Below, in pieces: positions 43,565 through 52,769 of a DNA stretch of 64,000 bases. Both the position numbers and the translations under genes were made by a program. The notes beneath the pieces were generated by a model that saw nothing but the letters and a program-made list of their open reading frames with translations, had not been told where the DNA came from and did not search any database. The first letter of the stretch is position 1. Each line of letters starts with the position of its first letter. Origin of the DNA: UBA3263 sp964554665 (GTDB lineage: Bacteria; Bacteroidota; Bacteroidia; Bacteroidales; Muribaculaceae); the NCBI GenBank assembly GCA_964554665.1, contig CAZKPP010000004.1:9617-73616 (forward strand), read 5' to 3'.

Positions 43565-44706
43565 TTAAAATTAACACACCGAGCGATTGTACGGGATGTA
43601 GCGCATGCAAAGCTGTGTGTGGGTTGGGTGCAATATCTTTGGAAGAAGATAACCACGGTTTTGTATTTCCGGTTGTAAATACTGAAACGTGCGTTAACTG
43701 CGGGCGTTGCGTTAAAACCTGCCCGATGATAAACGATATTCGCGACTCGCGTGAAACCGAATTCGCTCAACAATATTATGGGGCATATTTAACCACATCA
43801 GAGATCGCAAAAAGTCAAAGCGGCGGAGCCTTTAAAGCAATTGCGGATGCAGCAATCGACATGGGCTGTTGGGTGTATGGAGCACACATGGATGAAAACT
43901 TCAACGTATATCATAAAGGGGTCGATAATAAAGAGGATTTAGATTCGCTGCGGGGTAGCAAATACGTTCAAAGCGACATGAACAACGTTTTTCGCGAAAT
44001 TGGCGAAAAACTAAAAAATGGAGAATCAGTTCTTTTCTCCGGCGTAGGTTGTCAGGTTGCCGGGCTACTCGCATATTGCAAAAACGCAAGAATCAACACC
44101 CAAAAACTTATAACCGTCGACATCGTTTGTCATGGCGTGCCAAATCAGAGAAATTTCAGGGAATATCTGGCATTCATTGAAAAAAAATACAATTCTAAAG
44201 TCATCAATTATAAATTTAGAGATAAAGCCCGGAAAGGTTGGAACAGTGCCCAAAGTTCAATCATGTTATCCGATGGCAGAACTATTTTGCCTGAAAGCGG
44301 TTTTTATAGATCCCTTTTCTTAAGACATTCTTGCCACGACTGCCATTATACGAACTTTAACCGTCCGGGCGATATTACAATCGGCGACTTTTGGGGTATT
44401 GAAAAAATTAGGCCGGAACTCGCCAAACTAAATCAAGGCGTTTCACTAATTATAACCAATACTCCAAAAGGCGAAAATATTTTAGGACACACTTCCGACA
44501 TTGAATATTTTAAGGTTACCAAAGAAGACCTTCTGCAACCACAGTTGCAAGCACCCACACCTGTTAGCCGAAAGAAAAAAATATGGGAATATTTATACCG
44601 TCAAAAAGGATTTGATAAAGCAGTAAATATAATGGGACTATGGGGAAAGCAGAGCTTATTTAATCGAATATACTGTAAATTCATTTCAACTGTAATATTA
44701 AAATGA
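43561..44706 (+). CDS. 4Fe-4S protein of the F420-hydrogenase beta-subunit family
   Basis: 381 residues. Two ferredoxin-type clusters at the N-terminus: C10-x2-C13-x2-C16-x3-C20 and C44-x2-C47-x2-C50-x3-C54. The rest is the coenzyme F420 hydrogenase/dehydrogenase beta-subunit type domain, with 'SGGAFKAIADAAID', 'FSGVGCQVAGLL', 'DIVCHGVP' and a further 'SCHDCHY'. In polysaccharide loci this family recurs beside pyruvyl-transferase-like genes, here overlapping by ATGA. It is unlikely to use F420 in this organism. A redox step on a sugar or carrier is possible but unproven. Confidence 0.85.
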   Translation: MIKINTPSDCTGCSACKAVCGLGAISLEEDNHGFVFPVVNTETCVNCGRCVKTCPMINDIRDSRETEFAQQYYGAYLTTSEIAKSQSGGAFKAIADAAIDMGCWVYGAHMDENFNVYHKGVDNKEDLDSLRGSKYVQSDMNNVFREIGEKLKNGESVLFSGVGCQVAGLLAYCKNARINTQKLITVDIVCHGVPNQRNFREYLAFIEKKYNSKVINYKFRDKARKGWNSAQSSIMLSDGRTILPESGFYRSLFLRHSCHDCHYTNFNRPGDITIGDFWGIEKIRPELAKLNQGVSLIITNTPKGENILGHTSDIEYFKVTKEDLLQPQLQAPTPVSRKKKIWEYLYRQKGFDKAVNIMGLWGKQSLFNRIYCKFISTVILK

Positions 44707-45797
44707 ATATCGGAATCTTGACCTTTCATTGCGCCGATAATTATGGCGCTGTGTTACAAGCTTATGGACTACAATCTGTTTTAAGAAATTTAGGTCACAA
44801 CGTATCTATTATTGATTACCGGCCACAATTCATTGTAGGGAACTACAAAGTATTAAATAATCCCGGACTTTCTCATTTCAACCAGTTCTTTTCTAAGAAA
44901 TATTTAAAACACCTGTTGACTCTCCCGATCCGTAATAAAAGAATTAATAATTTTAATAGCTTCAGAAAACATCACCTGAACCTCAGTAGCATAGAAACAA
45001 TTGATGAGAATTCAATCATGATAGTGGGGAGTGATCAAATCTGGAACCCAAAACTCACCGGTGGCAAATTAGATGAATACTATTTATTAGAGAACTTTAA
45101 CGGAAATAAAATAGCGTATGCAGCCAGCGCCGGCGACAATGAGGTAGTCAAATCATCCTTCGACCACAAAACAGTATCTCATCTAAAAAGTTTCTCAGCA
45201 ATCAGCACCCGCGAAAAGTTCCTAAAAGAGATTTTAGAAGAAAAAGGAATAGCCGGTATCGAAACCGTTGTAGATCCGGTTATATTGGCTGGAGCCGAAG
45301 CGTTTGAACCCCTAATCGATGAACGCTATAAGCCTAACGAGCCTTATATCCTTTCGTTTTCGCTTGTATACTCCAAGGAATATGCAGAAACGTCGGAAAA
45401 AATCGGCCGTGACCGAAACAAAAAAGTTATTCACCTAAGTTCAGCCGACTCATCGTTTTTTTCTCAAGGAATAATAAACACTGCAAGCATCAGTCAATTC
45501 CTCACCTTAATAAAATACGCAGATGAGGTCGTAACATATTCTTTTCACGGCATAAGCTTCGCCACTCTCTTTAATAAGCAATTCTGGTATCTGGATATAT
45601 GGGACAAGCGAAGCGCTCGCATTCTTAATTACCTATCGCAAATAGGATTAGAGGACCGATATATCGATGGCTCCACTCTGCCAGTCATTAAGCCTATAGA
45701 CTACACTGCCGCTAACGAAAAAATTGATGCCATGAGACGGAAATCACGTCATTTCATCACATCGGCCATTGATAAAATCGCAAATAAAAAAAGCTAA
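44703..45797 (+). CDS. polysaccharide pyruvyl transferase family protein
   Basis: 364 residues with the WcaK/CsaB-type polysaccharide pyruvyl transferase fold: 'MNIGILTFHCADNYGAVLQAYGLQ' start (residues 1-24, key NYGAVLQ), 'MIVGSDQIWNP', 'AYAASAGDN', 'VTYSFHGISFATL'. The family adds pyruvate ketals or related groups from PEP to sugars, but the subgroup paired with Fe-S proteins has no settled reaction. Overlaps the Fe-S gene by ATGA, so the two are probably made in equal amounts. Confidence 0.85.
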   Translation: MNIGILTFHCADNYGAVLQAYGLQSVLRNLGHNVSIIDYRPQFIVGNYKVLNNPGLSHFNQFFSKKYLKHLLTLPIRNKRINNFNSFRKHHLNLSSIETIDENSIMIVGSDQIWNPKLTGGKLDEYYLLENFNGNKIAYAASAGDNEVVKSSFDHKTVSHLKSFSAISTREKFLKEILEEKGIAGIETVVDPVILAGAEAFEPLIDERYKPNEPYILSFSLVYSKEYAETSEKIGRDRNKKVIHLSSADSSFFSQGIINTASISQFLTLIKYADEVVTYSFHGISFATLFNKQFWYLDIWDKRSARILNYLSQIGLEDRYIDGSTLPVIKPIDYTAANEKIDAMRRKSRHFITSAIDKIANKKS

Positions 45798-45818
45798 AGA
45801 AAAACACTTACATTAGTT

Positions 45819-46880
45819 ATGCGGTATTTGATAACTGTTTCATCGCTGACTCCGGGTAGTGGTTTGACCCGCTACGTATTTTCTCTGTGCCGATTGTTGG
45901 CAAAGGATAATGAGGTTTGGGTGATGACTACCCACGACGATGGCTCCATTGCATACGAGCGAAATGAGTTGGACTCTATTTCAAAAGATATTCATCTGAT
46001 ATCGCTCGGCTCTAAAGGGAAACTATCGAAATATGCTAATGTGTTGCGGTGGATTTACCGCATTAAGCCGGACATCATCGTAAACAACTTCAATGCTACA
46101 GTTCAATTTGTTTTACCCGCAATAAGCCATCGAATTAAAGTTGTTCATGTTCTGCATGCCGATATAGATGAATTTTACCGCATAGCAGCTATCAATGGCA
46201 AACGAGTTACCGGCTGGGTTGCCCCAACACAAGCGGTTGCCAACGCATTTAACTCCTACACTTCAAATCGCTTTCAAGACCGCGTTAAAATCATTCCGCA
46301 CGGCGTTGACGAACAAAATCCGGTAAAAAAGGGGGCCGACAAATTAACAATAGCTTTCGCCGGTGTTATCTACGAACATAAGGGAGTGCAAGTTCTTCCG
46401 CCGATTATCAAAACTTTAATTAAGAACGGCGTAAATCTTAAATTCACAGTTATAGGTAAGGGAATACTCCTTGAATGGCTTCAAGAGCAGTTCGCTCAAG
46501 AGATTGAAGAAGGGCACGTTGAATTGACCGGAGTAATTCCTCACAAAGAAGTTTACGACCATGTAAGTAAGGCCGACATTTTTCTGTATCCTACCCACCT
46601 CGATTCGTTCGGGCTTGTTATTGCGGAGGCAATGATGTGTGGAGCTGTGCCGGTTGTGACTTTACTCCCCGGAATTACAGATAATCTCATAACTGACGGC
46701 GTGGACGGATATTTGCTTGAAAAAGATAACGTAGATCAATTCGTAAATAAAATAATGCTGCTGAATTCCGATTCGGAATTGAGAAAGAAAATGCAAACGG
46801 CAGCATATAATACAGCTAAAACGAAACTGTCGCTGTCGACAATGCAGAAGAATTACATAGAGTTCTTTAATAATCTGTAA
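45819..46880 (+). CDS. family 4 glycosyltransferase
   Basis: 353-residue GT-B glycosyltransferase. N-terminal acceptor domain 'MRYLITVSSLTPGSGLTRYVF', C-terminal GT4 domain from about 185 ('IAFAGVIYEHKGVQVL') with the E-x7-E type nucleotide-sugar motif in 'DSFGLVIAEAM' and 'PGITDNLITDGVDGYL'. Retaining mechanism by family; donor and acceptor unknown. Last AT-rich gene of this block. Confidence 0.9.
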   Translation: MRYLITVSSLTPGSGLTRYVFSLCRLLAKDNEVWVMTTHDDGSIAYERNELDSISKDIHLISLGSKGKLSKYANVLRWIYRIKPDIIVNNFNATVQFVLPAISHRIKVVHVLHADIDEFYRIAAINGKRVTGWVAPTQAVANAFNSYTSNRFQDRVKIIPHGVDEQNPVKKGADKLTIAFAGVIYEHKGVQVLPPIIKTLIKNGVNLKFTVIGKGILLEWLQEQFAQEIEEGHVELTGVIPHKEVYDHVSKADIFLYPTHLDSFGLVIAEAMMCGAVPVVTLLPGITDNLITDGVDGYLLEKDNVDQFVNKIMLLNSDSELRKKMQTAAYNTAKTKLSLSTMQKNYIEFFNNL

Positions 46881-46922
46881 TCAACAGTGCACTGAGGCAA
46901 ATAATCTTAATTATTGATAATT

Positions 46923-48071
46923 ATGCCGAAAAAGAAAGTTGCATTTTTGGACTATAGCCATGTTTTTGCGGGGGCTGAGCGGGTGCTCTATAATATGATT
47001 GCCCACATCGACCGCGAAAAGTATGAGCCGGTCCTCATTTTCCCTTATCCGGAAGAGCACCAGCATCGATATGATGACCTGCAGTGTGAGAAAATCTATC
47101 TTGCCGACGGCAAAAAATGGTGGATGGGCAGCGACCGGTGGAAAAAGCCGCTCAAGGGTTCTGACTTTCTGAAGCGCGCGGAATTCGGACGTAGACTGGC
47201 TCAGGTAATAAAAAAGAATAATATCGACATTTTGGACGTAAACCTAATGCGCGTTGACGTTCAGATGTGGGTTTTGGCCTCACGAAAGTTCACAAAGGCG
47301 AAAATCGTAGGCCACTATCGCAGCCAGGATCAGGGCTGGGTTGCACCGGCCAAAGGGCAAAAGTTGTTTGACGTTGTGGCGTGCGTATCGGCATTCTCGA
47401 AGATGCGCTTCCAGCTTAAAGGCAAGTTTGTACGCGCCGAGGTGCTCTACGACTCTGTGGATGTGGACGTAATGAAGAGCTCTCTGACCACATCCGAAGC
47501 CAAGAAGGGTCTCGGCTATGACGACGCCACGCGTCTGCTTATTTCAGTCGGTCAGCTATCTAAGCATAAGGGCCACGACACTGCAATTCAGGCTTTTGCA
47601 GCTATTTCCAATGAATACCCCGACGTTCGCTTGCTCATTGCCGGCGGAGGAAGCCCCGAGCTGGTCAACTACTATCGGAATCTTGCCAAGGAGCTTGGCG
47701 TTGAGGATAAAGTTGCAATTCCCGGCAAACAATTAGGAAATATTCAGGACATCTACCGCGCCGCCGACCTCACCCTTTCGCTGACCAAGGTTGGCGAAGG
47801 TTTCGGCCTGGTGCCCTACGAATCCGCCCTTATAGGCACACCGTTTATTGCCCCCTGTTTCGGAGCTGTAATCGAGTTCGTTACCGACGGCGAAACCGGA
47901 TTGCTTGTCGACACCAATAATCTCGATGCCGTAACCGCCAAAATACGCCAAGCCTTGAATAATCCTGCCGAAACCGGCGCCATGGTCGAAAGGCTGAATA
48001 AGATTATCCACGAAAAATTGCAGCCCGCAGTTCTGGCTCAAAATCTCGACAAGCTCTACGAGTCACTATGA
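46923..48071 (+). CDS. family 4 glycosyltransferase
   Basis: 382-residue GT-B glycosyltransferase: 'VAFLDYSHVFAGAERVLYNM' at the start, C-terminal donor domain with 'SVGQLSKHKGHDTAIQAF' and 'EGFGLVPYESALIGTP'. The ATG at 46923 is used; an in-frame TTG three codons earlier is less likely. Composition moves back toward the GC-rich host pattern here. Overlaps the following deacetylase gene by ATGA. Confidence 0.9.
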   Translation: MPKKKVAFLDYSHVFAGAERVLYNMIAHIDREKYEPVLIFPYPEEHQHRYDDLQCEKIYLADGKKWWMGSDRWKKPLKGSDFLKRAEFGRRLAQVIKKNNIDILDVNLMRVDVQMWVLASRKFTKAKIVGHYRSQDQGWVAPAKGQKLFDVVACVSAFSKMRFQLKGKFVRAEVLYDSVDVDVMKSSLTTSEAKKGLGYDDATRLLISVGQLSKHKGHDTAIQAFAAISNEYPDVRLLIAGGGSPELVNYYRNLAKELGVEDKVAIPGKQLGNIQDIYRAADLTLSLTKVGEGFGLVPYESALIGTPFIAPCFGAVIEFVTDGETGLLVDTNNLDAVTAKIRQALNNPAETGAMVERLNKIIHEKLQPAVLAQNLDKLYESL

Positions 48072-48793
48072 ATCTGAAAGATTTTATTCGCCATGCTCAT
48101 GTTGCCTACCTGAGACTCGCAGGGAGGCGCAAAGCTCAGTTTGCGCCGAAGGGCAAGGTGCTGATTGTGGCTCCGCATCCCGACGATGAGGTAATTGGGT
48201 GCGGTGGCTTGATTGCGCGGTTGGTGGCCGAAGGAAGGGCTCCGCACGTTATCATAATGACCGGCGGCGAAGGCTCGCACGGTGCCGACGGCGGCGATAA
48301 GACAGCAATCGTTAAGGCACGCAGAGGCCTGACCCGCAATGCGCTCTCAATTCTTGGTCTTTCCGAAGACAATCTTCACGAGCTCGACTTTGCCGACGGC
48401 GCCATCTCCGCCGATTCCCCGCAGATGGCAAAACTCAAGGAACTTATCGAAGCCATCAATCCCGACACCATACTCGTGCCCCACTGGGGCGAAGGTTGGC
48501 CCGACCATGTCAACACGGCAAAGATTGTTAAGAAACTGGTTGCGGATTCGGCCGATGTTTGGGAATACTGCGTGTGGATGTGGTACTACAACGTGTGGCG
48601 CGGCCTCGACTGGGCCAACGCCGCATCGCTCCGCCTAACACCCGGCGAGCACGAACTCAAGGCCAAAGCCGTTGACGCTTACATTCGCCCCCTCGCGCCC
48701 GACGGCAAACCCTGGAGCGGCGTGCTCCCCCAAATCTTCATCGAAGCCAACACCGGCAACGTTGAACTCTATTTCAAAACGAAAAGTCTATGA
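48068..48793 (+). CDS. PIG-L (LmbE-like) N-deacetylase
   Basis: 241 residues, zinc-dependent deacetylase family that removes acetyl from GlcNAc-type groups. Signature 'VAPHPDDEVIGCGG' (34-47; His37, Asp39, Asp40) and 'WPDHVNTAKIV' for the third metal ligand. In a capsule locus, it probably exposes an amino group on a HexNAc. ATGA overlaps on both sides; a second, AT-richer paralogue lies at 49872. Confidence 0.88.
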   Translation: MNLKDFIRHAHVAYLRLAGRRKAQFAPKGKVLIVAPHPDDEVIGCGGLIARLVAEGRAPHVIIMTGGEGSHGADGGDKTAIVKARRGLTRNALSILGLSEDNLHELDFADGAISADSPQMAKLKELIEAINPDTILVPHWGEGWPDHVNTAKIVKKLVADSADVWEYCVWMWYYNVWRGLDWANAASLRLTPGEHELKAKAVDAYIRPLAPDGKPWSGVLPQIFIEANTGNVELYFKTKSL

Positions 48794-49866
48794 AACCGGT
48801 AATAGTTGTTGGCGACTCGTTTAACAACACCTTGGGGCTGATTCGGTCGCTGGGACAAGCCGGCGCCAAACCGATTCTGATTCTTGTTGGCAACGACCGC
48901 CTGTTTGTAAGCAAAAGCCGCTACGTCGACAAGTGTATCTTCGTCAACACGGCAGAAGACGCCATAAATGAATTGCGCACGCTCGAATCGCAATATAAAG
49001 GCGCATACGTAATCTGCTCCAACGACAAAGCCGCACAGATGCTTGACCGCCACGAACCGGAATTCTCGGAATTCTTCATCACCCCCATGCGCGGCAAAAC
49101 CATAGGCGAACTGTTCACCAAAAACGCCCAATGCCGGCTGGCTGAGCAATGCGGCGTAACCGTTCCGCAATCGGTAATCTACAACCGCGGTGAAGAAATT
49201 CCGACTCTGAATTACCCCATACTCATAAAGCCTGACGACAGCAACTGCGGCGAAAAAGCCGACATACATATTTGCCGCAACCGCCGCGAACTCGGAGAAA
49301 GCCTGGCAATGGACTCGCATTGCAACCGGTTCATAGTTCAGGAATTTATCGACAAAGAATACGAAATCAACCTCATCGGAGCCGTCAACGACCATGGCGT
49401 GGCAATTCCCGGCGGCATACGCAAGTTGCGCCACTATCCCTCGCCCAACGGTCCTTGCTCATTCGGCGTTTATCTTCCGCTGAGCGAACTGCCGGTAGAC
49501 ATCGAACCGGTCAAACGCTATGTAGAGGCCACCGGCTATCGCGGGCCCTTCAGCGTTGAGCTGCTGCACTGCGGCAACAAAAACTACTTCATGGAAATGA
49601 ACTTCCGCCACGACGGACTCGCCTACACAGCCACCGCCGCCGGCGTTAACCTTCTCGACTTCTACGTCAACAACAGGCCCGCGCCCGAAGGCAAAGTTCG
49701 CAAAACCTACATGATGGACATCTCCACCGATCCGCTCCACATTCGGTCGGGCAAGATCAGCCGCGGGCAATGGCTCCGCGATATCCTCAAAACCCGCTGC
49801 CAGCTCAACTTCAACCTCCGCGACCCGCAACCCACCCTCAGCTACTATCGCAAAAAACTCTTTTAA
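48790..49866 (+). CDS. ATP-grasp carboxylate-amine ligase-like protein
   Basis: 358 residues with the ATP-grasp fold: N-terminal pre-ATP domain ('IVVGDSFNNTLGLIRSLGQAG'; first 18 shown are the key part), 'YPILIKPDDSNCGEKAD', and 'FSVELLHCGNKNYFMEMNFR' with the metal-binding E-x-N. ATP-grasp ligases join a carboxylate to an amine via an acyl phosphate. Between two deacetylases it may couple an amino acid or other acid to the freed amino sugar, which is inference. Confidence 0.82.
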   Translation: MKPVIVVGDSFNNTLGLIRSLGQAGAKPILILVGNDRLFVSKSRYVDKCIFVNTAEDAINELRTLESQYKGAYVICSNDKAAQMLDRHEPEFSEFFITPMRGKTIGELFTKNAQCRLAEQCGVTVPQSVIYNRGEEIPTLNYPILIKPDDSNCGEKADIHICRNRRELGESLAMDSHCNRFIVQEFIDKEYEINLIGAVNDHGVAIPGGIRKLRHYPSPNGPCSFGVYLPLSELPVDIEPVKRYVEATGYRGPFSVELLHCGNKNYFMEMNFRHDGLAYTATAAGVNLLDFYVNNRPAPEGKVRKTYMMDISTDPLHIRSGKISRGQWLRDILKTRCQLNFNLRDPQPTLSYYRKKLF

Positions 49867-49871
49867 TTAAC

Positions 49872-50609
49872 ATGTTCCAAACGCTTAAACGTATTTATAG
49901 ATCAACAAGCGTTGCTGTAATTCGTACCTTTGCCTCAGTATTCGCAAAGCCTCTGCGCACTGACGATATGAAAAGTGTGCTGATAATCTCACCACACCCC
50001 GATGATGAAACTTTTGGATGCAATGGACTAATTAGAGAATTAGTACAGCATAAGAAGGACGTGAATGTGGTAATCTTGTCGAAAGGAGAAGGAATAGGGA
50101 AAAACTCTGAATATGAAGGCTCAAAAATAATAGATATTCGTAAAGGACTCACAGAAAAAGTATTCCGGAATATTGGTTTATCCCTCGACAAACTTCGTTT
50201 TCTCGACTTTCCTGACGGAGATTTTATTCACACACCGACTAAAGAGATTGAACGATTAGACCGGATAATAAAAGAAATATCACCGGATACTATATTTTAT
50301 CCCCATCCATGGGAAGGCTCGCCGGATCATAATAAAACGGCAAAAATTGTAGAAAATTCAACCAAAAACCTTCCAATCAAAAAATTCCAATTTTGTGTTT
50401 GGGTGTGGCATCACATGAGAATGCATCGGTCGTTTTTAATGGACTACAGGAACTCATACCTCTTGTCCATTGATAAGGACTCCAAGGACGTAGATGTTGA
50501 CATCTATGCCACAGCTTGTGATGATAAAGGATTCTATTATTCAGGTAAACTGCCCGAACATCTTTTGAAGTCAGTAAAGTGGAATAATGAATTGTATTTT
50601 CAGGCATGA
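49872..50609 (+). CDS. second PIG-L (LmbE-like) deacetylase
   Basis: 245 residues, start ATG 49872 (an open frame further upstream overlaps the ATP-grasp gene and is not used). Signature 'ISPHPDDETFGCNG' and 'SPDHNKTAKIV'. It resembles the deacetylase at 48068 but is clearly AT-richer, so it was probably acquired separately rather than by local duplication. ATGA overlap with the GNAT gene downstream. Confidence 0.87.
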   Translation: MFQTLKRIYRSTSVAVIRTFASVFAKPLRTDDMKSVLIISPHPDDETFGCNGLIRELVQHKKDVNVVILSKGEGIGKNSEYEGSKIIDIRKGLTEKVFRNIGLSLDKLRFLDFPDGDFIHTPTKEIERLDRIIKEISPDTIFYPHPWEGSPDHNKTAKIVENSTKNLPIKKFQFCVWVWHHMRMHRSFLMDYRNSYLLSIDKDSKDVDVDIYATACDDKGFYYSGKLPEHLLKSVKWNNELYFQA

Positions 50610-51622
50610 ATAACGAATTTACATTTAAAAAATATTCACCGGAATATAAAGAACAAGTTATAGAACTGCTTGGCAATTTGTGGGACTTCAACGATGATAT
50701 GAAGTTGAAGTATTTCAAATGGAAATATGAAGATAATCCTTATACCGATGGTGTAGAAGGCTATATAGCACTCGATGGGAATAAGGTTATAGCCTATAGA
50801 GGATGTATGGTTGAACCAATTTTCATAAATGGCTCAACACATCTTGTTGCATTAATGGGTGATATGGTAACGCATCCGAATTACCGTCGCATGGGTTTAT
50901 TCCAAAATACCACCAAATACTGCATAAACGAATTAGAGAAGAATCCGAAGTTTCTATTTTGCATCAGCTCATCCTCAGGTGGACCTACATCAGGAGGTCA
51001 CCTGAAATTGGGGGGCATTCCAATGTCGGAAAGGAAGCACCTATTTCGTATTAACCTGAATGGCATTTTAGCAAAAATTTGTGGTAAGCCCAAAATCTTT
51101 TCAAAGAGAATTATAGAGAAGAATGAAATAAAAATAGTTATAACCGATGAAAAGGATATCGAAGGGATGATTTCGATTCCCTATAATTCTACTAAGTATT
51201 CCCATATACGCAATAGAGAATTTTATAATTGGCGTTTTGGAAATCCAAGAGCAAATTATGTATTTGCCTACCTCTATAAGAACAATATTATGGAGGCATA
51301 CATTGCGTTCAAAGACATCGGAAATGCCCGTTACGATATTATTGATTTCAATCAATCAATAAATGGTGGTATAAATGAACTGCTCAACGCGTTCTCCAAA
51401 GCTACTCATCCCACGTATATTTCGTTATGGACTGTGGGCAAGAATAACATCATATACAATAACTATCGAAAGTTCGGTTTAGTAAATTTAGGTTGCCTCT
51501 ATCGATTCAAAAGATTCCAGAAGCCACCATTCCTCATTTACAAACTCAAACCAAACATGTCCACGCATGATATGGCGGCAAATTCATGGGATCTCTATAA
51601 AATAATATCTGATGAAATCTAA
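50606..51622 (+). CDS. GNAT-family N-acyltransferase
   Basis: 338 residues. An N-terminal GNAT domain is recognisable: 'YIALDGNKVIAYRGCMV', 'GDMVTHPNYRRMGLFQNTTK' (acyl-CoA pyrophosphate loop around NYRRMG). The C-terminal half resembles a second, degenerate GNAT-like fold. It overlaps the second deacetylase by ATGA, so it may re-acylate an amine freed by that enzyme. AT-rich. Acceptor and acyl group unknown. Confidence 0.75.
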   Translation: MNNEFTFKKYSPEYKEQVIELLGNLWDFNDDMKLKYFKWKYEDNPYTDGVEGYIALDGNKVIAYRGCMVEPIFINGSTHLVALMGDMVTHPNYRRMGLFQNTTKYCINELEKNPKFLFCISSSSGGPTSGGHLKLGGIPMSERKHLFRINLNGILAKICGKPKIFSKRIIEKNEIKIVITDEKDIEGMISIPYNSTKYSHIRNREFYNWRFGNPRANYVFAYLYKNNIMEAYIAFKDIGNARYDIIDFNQSINGGINELLNAFSKATHPTYISLWTVGKNNIIYNNYRKFGLVNLGCLYRFKRFQKPPFLIYKLKPNMSTHDMAANSWDLYKIISDEI

Positions 51623-52769
51623 AACCGTTCTTCTAATTATTCCGCACCTATCTATTGGCGGGACTGAAATGCAGACGTTTAACATTGCGGCTGCGCTTGT
51701 TGATGAAGGGTACACGGTCATAGTTTTATGTCTTTACCGCTGCATTCCAGAGGTTGTCGAAAGATTCTCCAGCATAGGAGCAAAAGTAGAGCTTTTGTCT
51801 CCTCAATATAATAAACGAGAAATAAAGATTAAATACCAGAAAGGTCCCGAACTTTGGAGATTTCTTTATAATGGCCTGAAAAACGTTATAACAAAATATC
51901 AGCCAAAGATAGTCCATGTTCAATATATGACTCCCGGAGCGACCATCATTCTGATGCTGAAATGCGTTTTCCATCAACAAAATATTATTGCGACGACTCA
52001 TACTGCAGCTGATATATATACCACAAAATCGCTAAAATTATTTAGATTCCTAACCCGATATTGTCTTCGTGCAATGCAGTGCATAACATTGGCAGCTGAA
52101 AGGAGTTATTTCAATTCTGCGGGATATTTTAATGGGACATTACCTCTCAAAAAAGGGAATCATTTCACCATATATAATTCACTACCCCCTCATATTTCGG
52201 TTCTTCAAGAGGACAGAACATTCCATAGCGATATTATAACAGTTGGTGTAGTGAGTAGACTGGAGAAAATAAAAGGAATGGATTTAGTCGTTCCTGCTTT
52301 CGCCAAGGCTTTTAATCAAAACAAGCAACTACGCCTCTTAGTTGTCGGGGGTGGTTCTTTAGATGCGTTGATGAAAGAACAGGTCAGAGATTTCGGACTT
52401 AGTGAATATGTGTCATTTTCAGGAAGAGTGTCACCCAAAGAATTACAATCCAAATATGATAAAATCGACATTCTTTTGATGCCATCGCGCTCCGAGGGGT
52501 TTGGGCTGACAGCCCTTGAAGGAATGGCTCGCGGATGTGTGGTGGTAGCGTCCGAAGTTGGGGGTCTTCCCGAAGTAATACAGCATGACACCACCGGCAT
52601 ATTACATAAGCCTGAGGACACATCTGCTATTGCTCAAGCAATCCTTCAGGCAGCGGCGCCCGAAACTCTCGCGGCAATGTCGGCAGCGGCCCTGCGCCGA
52701 TCAGCACTTTTCTCTTCCGAAGAATATAAAAAACAGATCGCAAGTTGGTATAACATTTTGAACCGATGA
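51612..52769 (+). CDS. family 4 glycosyltransferase
   Basis: 385-residue GT-B enzyme: 'IIPHLSIGGTEMQTFNIAAAL' acceptor domain (key GGTEMQ), C-terminal 'VGVVSRLEKIKGMDLVVPAF' (key SRLEKIKG) and 'SEGFGLTALEGMARG'. It overlaps the GNAT gene by 11 nt, and its stop overlaps wzy by ATGA. The last third is GC-richer than the first two thirds, so a recombination joint inside the gene is possible. Confidence 0.9.
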   Translation: MKSKTVLLIIPHLSIGGTEMQTFNIAAALVDEGYTVIVLCLYRCIPEVVERFSSIGAKVELLSPQYNKREIKIKYQKGPELWRFLYNGLKNVITKYQPKIVHVQYMTPGATIILMLKCVFHQQNIIATTHTAADIYTTKSLKLFRFLTRYCLRAMQCITLAAERSYFNSAGYFNGTLPLKKGNHFTIYNSLPPHISVLQEDRTFHSDIITVGVVSRLEKIKGMDLVVPAFAKAFNQNKQLRLLVVGGGSLDALMKEQVRDFGLSEYVSFSGRVSPKELQSKYDKIDILLMPSRSEGFGLTALEGMARGCVVVASEVGGLPEVIQHDTTGILHKPEDTSAIAQAILQAAAPETLAAMSAAALRRSALFSSEEYKKQIASWYNILNR

